Below are positions 1-6,180 of a stretch of DNA of 6,197 nt, piece after piece (position 1 is the first letter of the stretch; each line of letters begins with the position of its first letter). This DNA comes from Vulcanimicrobiota bacterium (GTDB lineage: Bacteria > Eremiobacterota > Eremiobacteria > Baltobacterales > Baltobacteraceae). The DNA is taken from NCBI GenBank assembly GCA_028287545.1, contig JAQBPL010000148.1, positions 1 to 6,197 on the forward strand. Reading direction: 5' to 3'. A model generated the notes under the pieces. The model ran no database searches. It was not told the DNA's origin and was given only the letters and a program-made list of their open reading frames with translations. A program made the position numbers and the translations under genes.

Positions 1-701
1 CGCCGGTCCGGTCGCGCGATGAGAAAGCGCAAGTCGATGCTGCGGTCGGCGAACGCGCTCAGCGCATCGCGCAGCGAGCCGGGCCGGTCCTGCACCGCGA
101 TCCCGACGCATGCGCGATCGCCTATTGCGCCGGCCGTTGCAGGGTGCGCCGCCGCGACGCCGGCCCGTGCGACCAGGAAGAAGCGCGTGTAGTTTTCCGG
201 TTCGTCCTGGATGCCGCGGGCGAGAATGGTTCCGCCGTAGATCTCCGCGGCGAGCGCCGGGCCGACCGCCGCGATTGTCGGGTCGGCCAGCGCGACGATC
301 TCGCGCACAGCTCCGGCGGTGTCGGTTGTGGTCGAACGCGTCCAGCCGCGTACCTCGGCGTACCGGTGAACTTGCTCGAGCGCGACCGGATGCGAGCGGA
401 TCTGCCGGATCGCGGCGGCGTCGGCGCCCGGCGCGCCCACCAGGCACATCTCGACCGCGAGCGTCGTCTCGCCGCAGATGCGCAGGTCCGGTCGTTCCCA
501 CAGCAGTTCGTAGTTGCGCGGTACCGGTCCGGCGATCGCGTTCTCCACGGGGAGGACGCCGTACTCGGTCTCGCCGGCATCGACCGCCTGCGCGACCGCG
601 TCGAACGACGGGTAGCCGCGCGTCGCGGCACCGGGCACGAGTTCGCGCGCCGCGACGTCGCTGAACGCGCCTTCGTGCCCCTGGTACGCGGCGGTCGGCA
701 T
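1..701 (-). CDS. pheA: Prephenate (or arogenate) dehydratase, 3' end cut by window edge
   Basis: The enzyme decarboxylates and dehydrates prephenate to phenylpyruvate (or arogenate to phenylalanine) in cytoplasmic phenylalanine synthesis. Translating the minus strand from 701 gives 233 residues with the family's motifs in order: AYQGHEGAFS (5-14), LPVENAIAGPV (50-60, matching the usual PIENS..G.V), the SHP.AL.Q element (103-110), DTAGAV (127-132) and ENYTRFFLV (169-177), which holds the catalytic Thr-Arg-Phe (172-174). An ACT domain begins near residue 198 (VGIAVQDRPGSL) and is cut off by the window. QGxxGA, RNYELL, DTAGA and AAEIYG resemble plant arogenate dehydratases and their bacterial relatives more than E. 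coli PheA, so the preferred substrate is open. It is a stand-alone dehydratase; no chorismate mutase domain precedes it. The ATG lies immediately after the stop of the M55 gene (TAGATG), without a visible Shine-Dalgarno, which suggests translational coupling. The usual ACT motif ESRP reads IARP here (228-231). Confidence 0.93.
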   Translation of the reverse strand, partial: MPTAAYQGHEGAFSDVAARELVPGAATRGYPSFDAVAQAVDAGETEYGVLPVENAIAGPVPRNYELLWERPDLRICGETTLAVEMCLVGAPGADAAAIRQIRSHPVALEQVHRYAEVRGWTRSTTTDTAGAVREIVALADPTIAAVGPALAAEIYGGTILARGIQDEPENYTRFFLVARAGVAAAHPATAGAIGDRACVGIAVQDRPGSLRDALSAFADRSIDLRFLIARPDR

Positions 702-704
702 CTA
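699..704 (-). other. Stop/start junction TAGATG between the M55 peptidase gene and pheA
   Basis: The TAG stop of the peptidase gene (704-702) is followed directly by the pheA ATG (701-699). No purine-rich ribosome binding site is visible upstream, so reinitiation by the terminating ribosome is the likely way pheA is translated. The junction is seen in the sequence; the mechanism is inferred. Confidence 0.7.
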
Positions 705-1556
705 CACGTGCGCGTTCGCGGCGGCGCCGAGCCGGTAGGCGGCGACGTACGCTTTGAAGACCACCCGATAGTCGTCGTGCACGAAGCGCACGCTGCGCCC
801 GCCGGTCCGCTCGAAGCCCGGCATCATCTCGACGAAGTCGGCGTTGTGCGTCCACATCAAGTCGAGTTCGAGTTTGATCGGCGGCTCGAAGACGAACGGC
901 TTGGCCACGGCGATCCGCCCGATCGCCTCCTTTGCCCCGGCGCGGATCAGTTCGCGCGCGCGGGCCGGAGAGACGGAGTTCGTCGCGTAGCGCCCGATCG
1001 AGTCTTTCACGACGACGCCGGTGATCCACGGCATCTGCGCCTGCAGTTCTTCGATGCACGCGCGGTCGCCGGTTACCAGGACGACGGGTACGCCGGCGAG
1101 GCCGAGCACCGCGGCGTTGAGCGTCGCCTCGCTGCAGCGGATCCCGTTGACGCGCGTGTCGCGCAGCGTTTCGCTGGTGTAGGTGTGGTCGAGCGCCGCA
1201 TCCTGCGTTCCGCACGCTCCGTGGTAGCCGGTGAAGAAGGCCGCGTGGAACGAACCGTCGATCCCCTCGGCCATCGAGAACGGCTTGCGGTTTCCGGAGA
1301 TCATGCGCACGTCGTCGGGAAGCTCATCCCACAGGACGTTGCGCATCGACGAATGCGAGTCGTTGATCAGCACGTCACCGGCGCCGCCCTCGCGCGCGCC
1401 GTCGATCGCCGCGCGAACTTCCTGCGACATCAAGCGCCGGTAATACGGATATTCGGTGGTGTTGGTCGGATCGCACTGCGTCCAGGAGCAGACCGCGGCG
1501 GTCCCTTCCATGTCGCACGAGATGTAGAGCCGAGGAGCCGTCATCGAAGAGGTCAT
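702..1556 (-). CDS. dppA: M55 family zinc D-aminopeptidase (DppA-like)
   Basis: The 284-residue protein resembles Bacillus subtilis DppA, a self-compartmentalising decameric zinc aminopeptidase that cleaves D-Ala-containing peptides and is thought to recycle or use cell-wall peptides. All DppA metal ligands have counterparts: D15 and E17 in SCDMEGTA, H68 in NDSHSSM, H112 in FFTGYHG and E143 in CSEATLNA. The catalytic histidine corresponds to H124 (ALDHTY). Also conserved are ISGNRKPFSMAEGID (86-100), VLVTGD (159-164) and the late MPGFERTGG (245-253). No signal peptide is seen, so it is probably cytoplasmic. The start at 1556 is chosen because it shares its A with the stop of the upstream TPR gene (TGATG); an internal ATG at 1544 is the alternative and would lie closer to the DppA N-terminus. 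The reading frame stays open far upstream, but that part is an arginine-rich shadow of the TPR gene. The dppA symbol reflects family resemblance; no dipeptide transporter genes are nearby and the true substrate is unknown. Confidence 0.93.
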   Translation of the reverse strand: MTSSMTAPRLYISCDMEGTAAVCSWTQCDPTNTTEYPYYRRLMSQEVRAAIDGAREGGAGDVLINDSHSSMRNVLWDELPDDVRMISGNRKPFSMAEGIDGSFHAAFFTGYHGACGTQDAALDHTYTSETLRDTRVNGIRCSEATLNAAVLGLAGVPVVLVTGDRACIEELQAQMPWITGVVVKDSIGRYATNSVSPARARELIRAGAKEAIGRIAVAKPFVFEPPIKLELDLMWTHNADFVEMMPGFERTGGRSVRFVHDDYRVVFKAYVAAYRLGAAANAHV

Positions 1557-1558
1557 CA
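1554..1558 (-). other. One-base stop/start overlap TGATG coupling the TPR and M55 genes
   Basis: The TGA stop of the TPR gene (1558-1556) and the ATG of the M55 gene (1556-1554) share one adenine. This is a classic arrangement for translational coupling in an operon. Only weak G-rich sequence (GGCGG) lies upstream. Confidence 0.75.
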
Positions 1559-2263
1559 ACCGCCGAGTTGCTGGAGTGCGGCGCGGGCATCCGCGGCGCG
1601 AGGATCGTTGGGTCCGACGAGTTTGAGGTAGTTGTTGAAGGCCGCGACGGCATCGCTGCGCCGGCCGACGGCCTGCAAGACCACGCCGCGATTGAACACC
1701 GCGGTCGGGAACCCCGGCCGCTCTTTGAGCACGCGGTCGAGGTTCGCGAGCGCTTCCAAATCGTGGCCGGTTTGGTGCAGCGCGACCGCGTCGTCGGTGC
1801 GCACGTCGGGATTGGTCGGATCGAGCGCGAGTGCGCGCCGGTAGTATCCGTCCGCCTTGTCGAACTTCTGAGCGTCGAATTCCATGTTGCCCAGCGCGAC
1901 GAGCGCCGCGACGTCCTTCGGGTTGCGGGCGAGACGCGCGCGCAGCTCGACGATCGCATGCATCACCGGAGCGGGCGGGCCGCCCGGCGTGCCGCCGCCG
2001 ACCTGCTGCCCAGGCAGCGCGTTGGAGTTCGCGACCGGCCCCGTTCCGGTTTGCGGCACGGTGAACGTTCCGGGCGGGTCGGTCGCGATCGGCGCCGGCG
2101 TGGCGCGGATGTTCGCGTCGCCTTGCTGCGCTATCGTTCCGCTCGGTCCGAAGGCCGAGCCGGTCGTGCCGAAGCCGATCCTCAGGAAGTAGCCGGTCAC
2201 GCCGAGGAAGAGCAGCGCGAAGACGGCGAGGATCGGAATCGCGATACGGCCAGGCAAGCCCAC
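1556..2263 (-). CDS. Membrane-anchored TPR-repeat protein
   Basis: This small tetratricopeptide-repeat protein has an N-terminal membrane anchor. Residues are numbered here from the longer possible start, a GTG at 2284 (242 residues). A hydrophobic segment at about 14-33 (IAIPILAVFALLFLGVTGYF) is followed by a low-complexity linker rich in Pro, Gly, Thr and Ala (about 38-107). A helical TPR array then fills about 108-240. Three repeats are readable: the first around ALVALGNMEFDAQKFDKADG with a YYRRALALDPTN end, the second around DDAVALHQTGHDLEALANLD, the third around VFNRGVVLQAVGRRSDAVAA. The arrangement recalls CcmH/NrfG-type TPR scaffolds, but no cytochrome c genes are nearby. The TPR domain probably sits outside the membrane and binds partner proteins; no catalytic motif is seen. 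I chose the GTG at 2263 (235 residues) because AAGAGGG lies just upstream. The GTG at 2284 has no ribosome binding site and would sit against the divergent sprT start. Coupling to the M55 gene suggests a shared role, possibly in envelope peptide turnover, but this is inference. Confidence 0.85.
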   Translation of the reverse strand: MGLPGRIAIPILAVFALLFLGVTGYFLRIGFGTTGSAFGPSGTIAQQGDANIRATPAPIATDPPGTFTVPQTGTGPVANSNALPGQQVGGGTPGGPPAPVMHAIVELRARLARNPKDVAALVALGNMEFDAQKFDKADGYYRRALALDPTNPDVRTDDAVALHQTGHDLEALANLDRVLKERPGFPTAVFNRGVVLQAVGRRSDAVAAFNNYLKLVGPNDPRAADARAALQQLGG

Positions 2264-2267
2264 GAGG

Positions 2268-2274
2268 CCCTCTT
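2268..2274 (-). promoter_or_regulatory. Probable ribosome binding site for the TPR gene
   Basis: The minus strand reads AAGAGGG here, with the GAGG core 5 bases before the GTG at 2263. It is the most convincing Shine-Dalgarno-like sequence I found and decides the start in favour of 2263 over the upstream GTG at 2284. Confidence 0.5.
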
Positions 2275-2289
2275 GGCGAACCACCTCGC

Positions 2290-2814
2290 ATGGTCCCCGG
2301 TCTGCCGGACGTCGCCGAGCTTCAGCTCCTCTTCGCGCAATACAACTTTCTCTATTTCAACGGCGAAATCCCGACGTACCGGATCGCCTACAACGCGCGC
2401 TTCTCGAATTGCGCCGGGCGCATCACGTACAAGCCGAAGCCGGTGATCGAACTGTCGCCCAAGCACCTCAAAGGGCAGCTCCAAGAGCTGCGCGACACCC
2501 TGCTGCACGAGATGATCCACGCGTGGCTGCACGCGCGCGGCGAGAACCCGGGCCACACGCCGCGCTTCAAAGCGAAGATGAAGGAGCTGGGCTTGAAGTC
2601 GATCTACCACGACCTCGGCCGCGCCGCCCCGCTCAACGAGTCGACGAAGCGCTACATCCTGCGCTGCGAGAAGTGCACGATGGAAGTGCTGCGCAAACGC
2701 AAGCCTTCCGAGAACCTCGTCTGCGCCCGCTGCCGCAAACCGCTCACGGCGTTCGAGGTACTGGAGATGCGGCCGGTCGAGGTCGGACGAGCAGCTTCGC
2801 GCCGGCCGCGCTGA
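2290..2814 (+). CDS. SprT-like zinc metalloprotein with C-terminal zinc ribbon
   Basis: This 174-residue SprT-family protein has a zincin-like metalloprotease fold related to the protease core of eukaryotic Spartan (SPRTN). The N-terminal helix and strand region (about 8-47, LLFAQYNFLYFNGEIP then FSNCAGRI) is typical. The metal and catalytic motif is HEMIH (H73, E74, H77), and the third zinc ligand is probably H89 in GHTPRF. A C-terminal zinc ribbon uses C126 and C129 (RCEKC) with C145 and C148 (CARC). The length is close to E. coli SprT. Bacterial SprT proteins lack a well-defined role; a protease acting on DNA-protein crosslinks is possible by analogy only. The ATG at 2290 is the first start in frame and places the N-terminus where the family begins, but there is no Shine-Dalgarno upstream, so a leaderless mRNA is possible. 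It is the only plus-strand gene here, divergent from the TPR gene and convergent with the TSUP permease gene. Confidence 0.93.
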   Translation: MVPGLPDVAELQLLFAQYNFLYFNGEIPTYRIAYNARFSNCAGRITYKPKPVIELSPKHLKGQLQELRDTLLHEMIHAWLHARGENPGHTPRFKAKMKELGLKSIYHDLGRAAPLNESTKRYILRCEKCTMEVLRKRKPSENLVCARCRKPLTAFEVLEMRPVEVGRAASRRPR

Positions 2815-2843
2815 CGCTCTACCGTTGTCAGGGCTCGGCGGCG
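2815..2843. other. Short convergent spacer between sprT and the permease gene
   Basis: Only 29 bases separate the two convergent stop codons. The best hairpin is a 5-bp stem (ctgac at 2811-2815 with gtcag at 2827-2831) with an 11-base loop and no T-run on either side, so no intrinsic terminator can be supported. The two transcripts may overlap at their 3' ends or end by a factor-dependent route. Confidence 0.5.
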
Positions 2844-3629
2844 TTACCGGTTCCAGATCGGGAGGTGGCGGAGGGCGAGGCTGATGGCTGCGCCGATGAG
2901 GCCGATTGCGAGCATCGTGATGAGGGCGGGTGAGGAGACGCGCTTCGCGATGCTGGGGGCGATGCCGCCGCCAGCGATGCCGCCGAGGACGAGCGGCGTC
3001 GTAACGGCCCAGTCGACGTCGCCGGCGAGCGCGTGCGCGGCGACGCCGATCGGCGCGGTCATCGTCACGACGAACGCCGTCGTCGCCGCGACGACGTGCG
3101 GCGGCATGCGGGCTGCGATCAGCAGCAGGGGGACCATGACGAAGCCGCCGCCGATGCCGAACGCGGAGGAGAAGAAGCCCATCGCGAGGCCGCCGGCGAC
3201 GCCGACGCGCCAATCGTGCGCAAAGCTCCGTTCGCCTGCAGCGCGACTCTCGATCCCGCGCCGCCGGATCACGAGGATCGCCAGCGTGACCAGCATCGCG
3301 CCGTAGGCCACGTCGAAACCGGCCGGCGAAAAATGCCGCACGGCGAGCACGCCGAGGACCGACGCCGGCACCGCGCCGAGCGTGAACGGGAGTGCGAGCT
3401 TAAAGTCGATCGTCTTGTGACGCCAGAAACCGATCGTGGAACTCGCCGTGTTCGCGAGCACGAGCACGAGCGACGTTCCGGCGACTTCGGCGGGTGGAAT
3501 GCCGAACGCGAGGCGCAGCACGGGGATCACGACGAAGCCGCCGCCGAGCCCGACCAGCGAACCGAAGACGCTTGCCGCCGCACCGATGAGGAAGAGCCCG
3601 AGCGCGCCGAGCGGCGTCAGGCCGTGCAC
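2844..3629 (-). CDS. TauE/SafE (TSUP) family membrane permease
   Basis: This 261-residue polytopic inner-membrane protein belongs to the TauE/SafE, or TSUP, family, whose members move sulfite, sulfonates, sulfoacetate or other small organic anions. The two inverted halves each carry the family's glycine motif: GLGGGFVVIPVL at 27-38 and GIGGGFVMVPLL at 158-169. Hydrophobic segments lie at about 7-26, 29-43, 47-67, 78-97, 105-122, 141-165, 175-200, 208-225 and 233-254, with a basic, hydrophilic loop at about 122-140 (IRRRGIESRAAGERSFAHDW). Length is normal for the family. Substrate cannot be told from sequence. The start is a GTG at 3629, one base after the stop of the adenylate cyclase gene, with only a weak GGCGGA upstream, so translation is probably coupled. 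No sulfur-metabolism genes are in view, and the partner cyclase is the only clue to regulation. Confidence 0.92.
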   Translation of the reverse strand: MHGLTPLGALGLFLIGAAASVFGSLVGLGGGFVVIPVLRLAFGIPPAEVAGTSLVLVLANTASSTIGFWRHKTIDFKLALPFTLGAVPASVLGVLAVRHFSPAGFDVAYGAMLVTLAILVIRRRGIESRAAGERSFAHDWRVGVAGGLAMGFFSSAFGIGGGFVMVPLLLIAARMPPHVVAATTAFVVTMTAPIGVAAHALAGDVDWAVTTPLVLGGIAGGGIAPSIAKRVSSPALITMLAIGLIGAAISLALRHLPIWNR

Positions 3630-3633
3630 GTCA
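3629..3633 (-). other. Stop/start junction between the cyclase and permease genes, one-base gap
   Basis: The TGA stop of the cyclase gene (3633-3631) is separated by a single C from the GTG start of the permease gene (3629-3627). Such spacing implies cotranscription and probable translational coupling, and so a shared expression level for the two membrane proteins. Confidence 0.7.
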
Positions 3634-5604
3634 ATGATCCGCCGCGACGGTGGCTTGCGGCAGGTTGTCCGGATCGAGCAGCGTCGAGGTGTTCTTTTGC
3701 CCGGGCTCGAGCAGGCCGACGATCTCGAAGTTGCGCAGCGGGAGGGTCTTGCCTTTCACGTACACCGGCGTGAGCTCGTTGACGATGAAGCGGTCCTTCA
3801 CTTCCTCGTACGTCGACTCGCTGATGATCGTCTGCCCGCCCTTGGCGACGTTGTAGAGTCGCGCGGCGGTGTTGACGTTGTCGCCGATGACGGTGTAGTT
3901 CAGGCGGTCCGCCGAGCCGAGGTTGCCCATGACGACCTCGCCCGTGTTCAGACCCATCCCGACGGTGAAGATCGGGCGGCCTTGCGCGGCCCACTCGGTC
4001 ATCATCGTGAGGATCTTTTGCTGCTGTTCCCACGCGGAACGCACGGCGTTGTACGCATCGTCGGGCTGCGGATTCGGTGCCGAGAACACCGCCATCAAGC
4101 AGTCGCCGATGAACTTGTCGACGAAGCCGCCGTACTGGAACACGATCCGGCACATCTCTTCGAAGTACTCGTTGAGCGCGCCGTAGATCTCCTCGGGCGA
4201 CATCTTCTCCGACATCGCCGTGAAGCCGCGGATGTCGGAATAGAAAATCGTGACCTTCACCCGTTTGCCGGAGAGGTCGAGCGCTTTGAGCGGGTCGTCG
4301 TGCGCGAGCATGTGCTCGACGATCGCCGGCGAGACGTGCTTGCCGAACATCTCGGTGATCACGCGTTTGTCCGCGCCTTCCGTCACCGTGCGGTACAATG
4401 CGACGAAGAGCGCCGCCAGCGCGATCGACGCGTCGACGTGAACGAGGTTGACCCAATGCAGCGTCACCCCGTACGCCAGCACCGCGAAGATCGAATACAC
4501 GACGACGACTCCGGCGCCGAGCGCGATTCCGACGACCGGACGCAGCTGCGTCACGAGAAAGCCGACCAGCAGCGGGAAGAGGACGATCAACGCGAGGTCG
4601 AGCGCGGGCGGAACGCGGCGGATGTACGTCGAGCGCATCAGCTGGTCCATCAGCCGTAGGTTCGTGAAGACTCCGGGATATCGGCCGTTCGGCGTGACGA
4701 CGAAGTCGCCCAGCGCCTGCGCGGTCGTTCCGATCACGATCACGTTGCCGCCCGCGAAGGCGTGCAGGTCGTCGGCGCTCATCGAGAGCGCCGTGACGGC
4801 CGGGATCGCCTGGAAGAACGGGACCGTCAGGCTCGACGATCCCAGCCGCGCCCCGCCCTCGCTGCTGATCTGCGTGTTCTCGTGCACCTGGAACGGCAGC
4901 ATGAGGAACTTGCTCTCGCCGTCCAGCGGCACGTCGGTCGGGCCGAGGCTCGCGTGCCAGTCGTCGCGCGCGCGGATCGGCTGCCCAGTGTGCGTCTCGA
5001 TCGTTTTCGCGGCGAGCGACTCGTAGGGCCCGTCGACGAGCGGCTGACCGACGGTCCAGCCGCCCGGCGTGTCGACGGTGGTGAAACCGATCGCGGCGTT
5101 GTTGCGGACGGCCGGAATCGGCAATTCCGCGTACACGTGGCCGCCCGGCGTCGTGATGCTGAACCCGTCGACCGCGCGCTGCACCTTGAGCCCTGCGGCG
5201 AACGCGCTATCCTGGGCGGGCGACGACGGATCGGGAAAGGTCACGTCGAACGCGACGACGCTCGCACCCGCTTGTTGGAGGCGCTTGAGCAGCGTCCCGT
5301 AGACCGAACGCGGCCACGGGAACGCGCCGACCCCACCGTGCGCGGCATCCTGCAGCGAGACTTCGTCGATCGCGATCAGGCGCAGGTGTTCGTTTTCGCC
5401 GTCGTAGTTCGGGAAGCGGACGATCTTCCCGAGCGGTCCGTCGCGCAGCCAGAACGTCGTGTCGTTGATGACGACGAAGTCGGCGAGGCGGTTCACCGTC
5501 GCGAACTGCTCTTTCGGCGCAAGATAGCATACGACGCCGACCAGCGCCGCGAGGGCCGATAAGGCCATCGCGACGCCGAGAATGCGAAGCCGTCGGATGC
5601 GCAT
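3631..5604 (-). CDS. CHASE2-domain transmembrane adenylate cyclase (class III)
   Basis: This 657-residue receptor cyclase makes cAMP from ATP in response to an unknown extracytoplasmic signal. Order: a transmembrane anchor (about 8-28); a CHASE2 sensor (about 30-330) with typical elements LRLIAIDEVSL, FPWPRSVYGTLLKRL, VVAFDVTFPDP, NVIVIGTTAQALGD and PGVFTNLRLMDQLM; three transmembrane helices (about 334-353, 357-379, 386-405); a linker helix (FGKHVSPAIVEHML); and the catalytic domain (about 448-630). Catalytic residues are intact: metal-binding D457 (FYSDIRGFT) and D501 (FIGDCLMAVF), adenine-selecting K497 and T571 (NYTVIGD), and transition-state N578 and R582 (NVNTAARL). Lys plus Thr at the purine positions indicates ATP and a class IIIb-like enzyme, a subgroup in which bicarbonate stimulation is known; that is untested here. 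A tail of about 27 residues follows. The ATG at 5604 lies 12 bases after the efp stop, with no clear ribosome binding site. The permease gene follows after one base. Confidence 0.95.
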   Translation of the reverse strand: MRIRRLRILGVAMALSALAALVGVVCYLAPKEQFATVNRLADFVVINDTTFWLRDGPLGKIVRFPNYDGENEHLRLIAIDEVSLQDAAHGGVGAFPWPRSVYGTLLKRLQQAGASVVAFDVTFPDPSSPAQDSAFAAGLKVQRAVDGFSITTPGGHVYAELPIPAVRNNAAIGFTTVDTPGGWTVGQPLVDGPYESLAAKTIETHTGQPIRARDDWHASLGPTDVPLDGESKFLMLPFQVHENTQISSEGGARLGSSSLTVPFFQAIPAVTALSMSADDLHAFAGGNVIVIGTTAQALGDFVVTPNGRYPGVFTNLRLMDQLMRSTYIRRVPPALDLALIVLFPLLVGFLVTQLRPVVGIALGAGVVVVYSIFAVLAYGVTLHWVNLVHVDASIALAALFVALYRTVTEGADKRVITEMFGKHVSPAIVEHMLAHDDPLKALDLSGKRVKVTIFYSDIRGFTAMSEKMSPEEIYGALNEYFEEMCRIVFQYGGFVDKFIGDCLMAVFSAPNPQPDDAYNAVRSAWEQQQKILTMMTEWAAQGRPIFTVGMGLNTGEVVMGNLGSADRLNYTVIGDNVNTAARLYNVAKGGQTIISESTYEEVKDRFIVNELTPVYVKGKTLPLRNFEIVGLLEPGQKNTSTLLDPDNLPQATVAADH

Positions 5605-5616
5605 CGCGCCCGGCGG

Positions 5617-6180
5617 TCAGCTCTGGACGCGCCCGATGTAGCGGCGGTCGCGCGTGTCGATGCGAATCACGTCGCCGGGGTTGACGAATAGCGGAACGTT
5701 GACCGTCGCGCCGGTTTCCAGCTTCGCCGGTTTGGTCGTGCCTTGCGCGGTGTCGCCCTTGAAGCCGGGATCGGTCTCTTCCACCTTGAGCTCGACGTGC
5801 GCCGGAAGGTCAGCGCCAATCGGTACGCCGTCGTGGAATTGGACGTCGATCTTCATGCCGTCGCTCAGGAAGTCGGCGGGATCGCCGATGAGGTCTTTCT
5901 GCAGGGTGAAGTTTTCGTACGACTCGGTGTCCATGAAATGGTACCCGTCCGCGTCGTTGTAGAGCATCTGCATCGCGCGGTTGTCGACCGTCGCGCGTTC
6001 CAGCTTTTCACCGGCGCGGAACGTGCGCTCGACGGTGGCGCCCGTCTTGACGTTCTTGAGACGCGTACGAACGAAGGCCGAGCCCTTCCCGGGCTTGACG
6101 TGCAGAAACTCGATGACGGTCCATAACTGGCCCTCGATGACGATCGTGACGCCGTTACGGAAATCGTTGGAAGAAATCAT
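5617..6180 (-). CDS. efp: Translation elongation factor P
   Basis: EF-P binds ribosomes stalled on consecutive prolines, between the P and E sites, and speeds peptide-bond formation. The 187-residue length and three-domain layout are standard: an N-terminal KOW-like domain (about 1-62), a middle OB domain (about 66-125) and a C-terminal OB domain (about 130-186). The start MISSNDFRNG and the end DRRYIGRVQS are typical. The family signature lies at 148-167, KPAKLETGATVNVP continuing to NPG, after LPAHVELKVEETDPG (124-138). The loop that reaches the peptidyl-transferase centre reads KPGKGSAFVR, so the tip residue is K32 and not the rhamnosylated arginine of some bacteria. Whether K32 is modified is not known; no epmA, epmB or other modification gene is in the window. 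The ATG at 6180 is the only sensible start. Only 17 bases upstream are visible and show no Shine-Dalgarno, so the promoter lies outside. It is probably the first visible gene of a unit with the cyclase and permease. Confidence 0.97.
   Translation of the reverse strand: MISSNDFRNGVTIVIEGQLWTVIEFLHVKPGKGSAFVRTRLKNVKTGATVERTFRAGEKLERATVDNRAMQMLYNDADGYHFMDTESYENFTLQKDLIGDPADFLSDGMKIDVQFHDGVPIGADLPAHVELKVEETDPGFKGDTAQGTTKPAKLETGATVNVPLFVNPGDVIRIDTRDRRYIGRVQS

Noticed and set aside
144..1631. A 495-codon open frame on the plus strand across pheA and the M55 gene
   Set aside because: It is Arg/Asp/Val-rich antisense shadow with no recognisable domain. The opposite strand encodes two clear conserved enzymes, and long antisense frames are expected at this G+C.
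1557..2291. Upstream extension of the M55 frame, which would give a 529-residue protein starting at 2291
   Set aside because: The extra 245 residues are arginine-rich and match no domain. The same DNA encodes the TPR protein in another frame with good repeats, and M55 homologues begin near the ATG at 1556 or 1544.
2320..2380. AT-richer patch inside sprT that might hold a promoter for the minus-strand TPR unit (TTGAAA and TTGTAT-like hexamers)
   Set aside because: The two hexamers are not at a usable spacing, and the patch is explained by Phe/Tyr/Asn codons of the conserved SprT N-terminus.
2811..2831. Possible terminator hairpin between the convergent genes
   Set aside because: Only five base pairs, an 11-base loop and no T-tract; this could arise by chance in GC-rich DNA.
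2197..3213. A 338-codon minus-strand frame spanning sprT and part of the permease gene
   Set aside because: It is low-complexity arginine-rich sequence overlapping two well-supported genes in other frames.
3436..4659. A 407-codon open frame on the plus strand opposite the cyclase and permease genes
   Set aside because: Composition is charged and histidine/arginine-rich, typical of antisense to GC-rich genes, with no motif. The minus-strand proteins have all catalytic and family residues.
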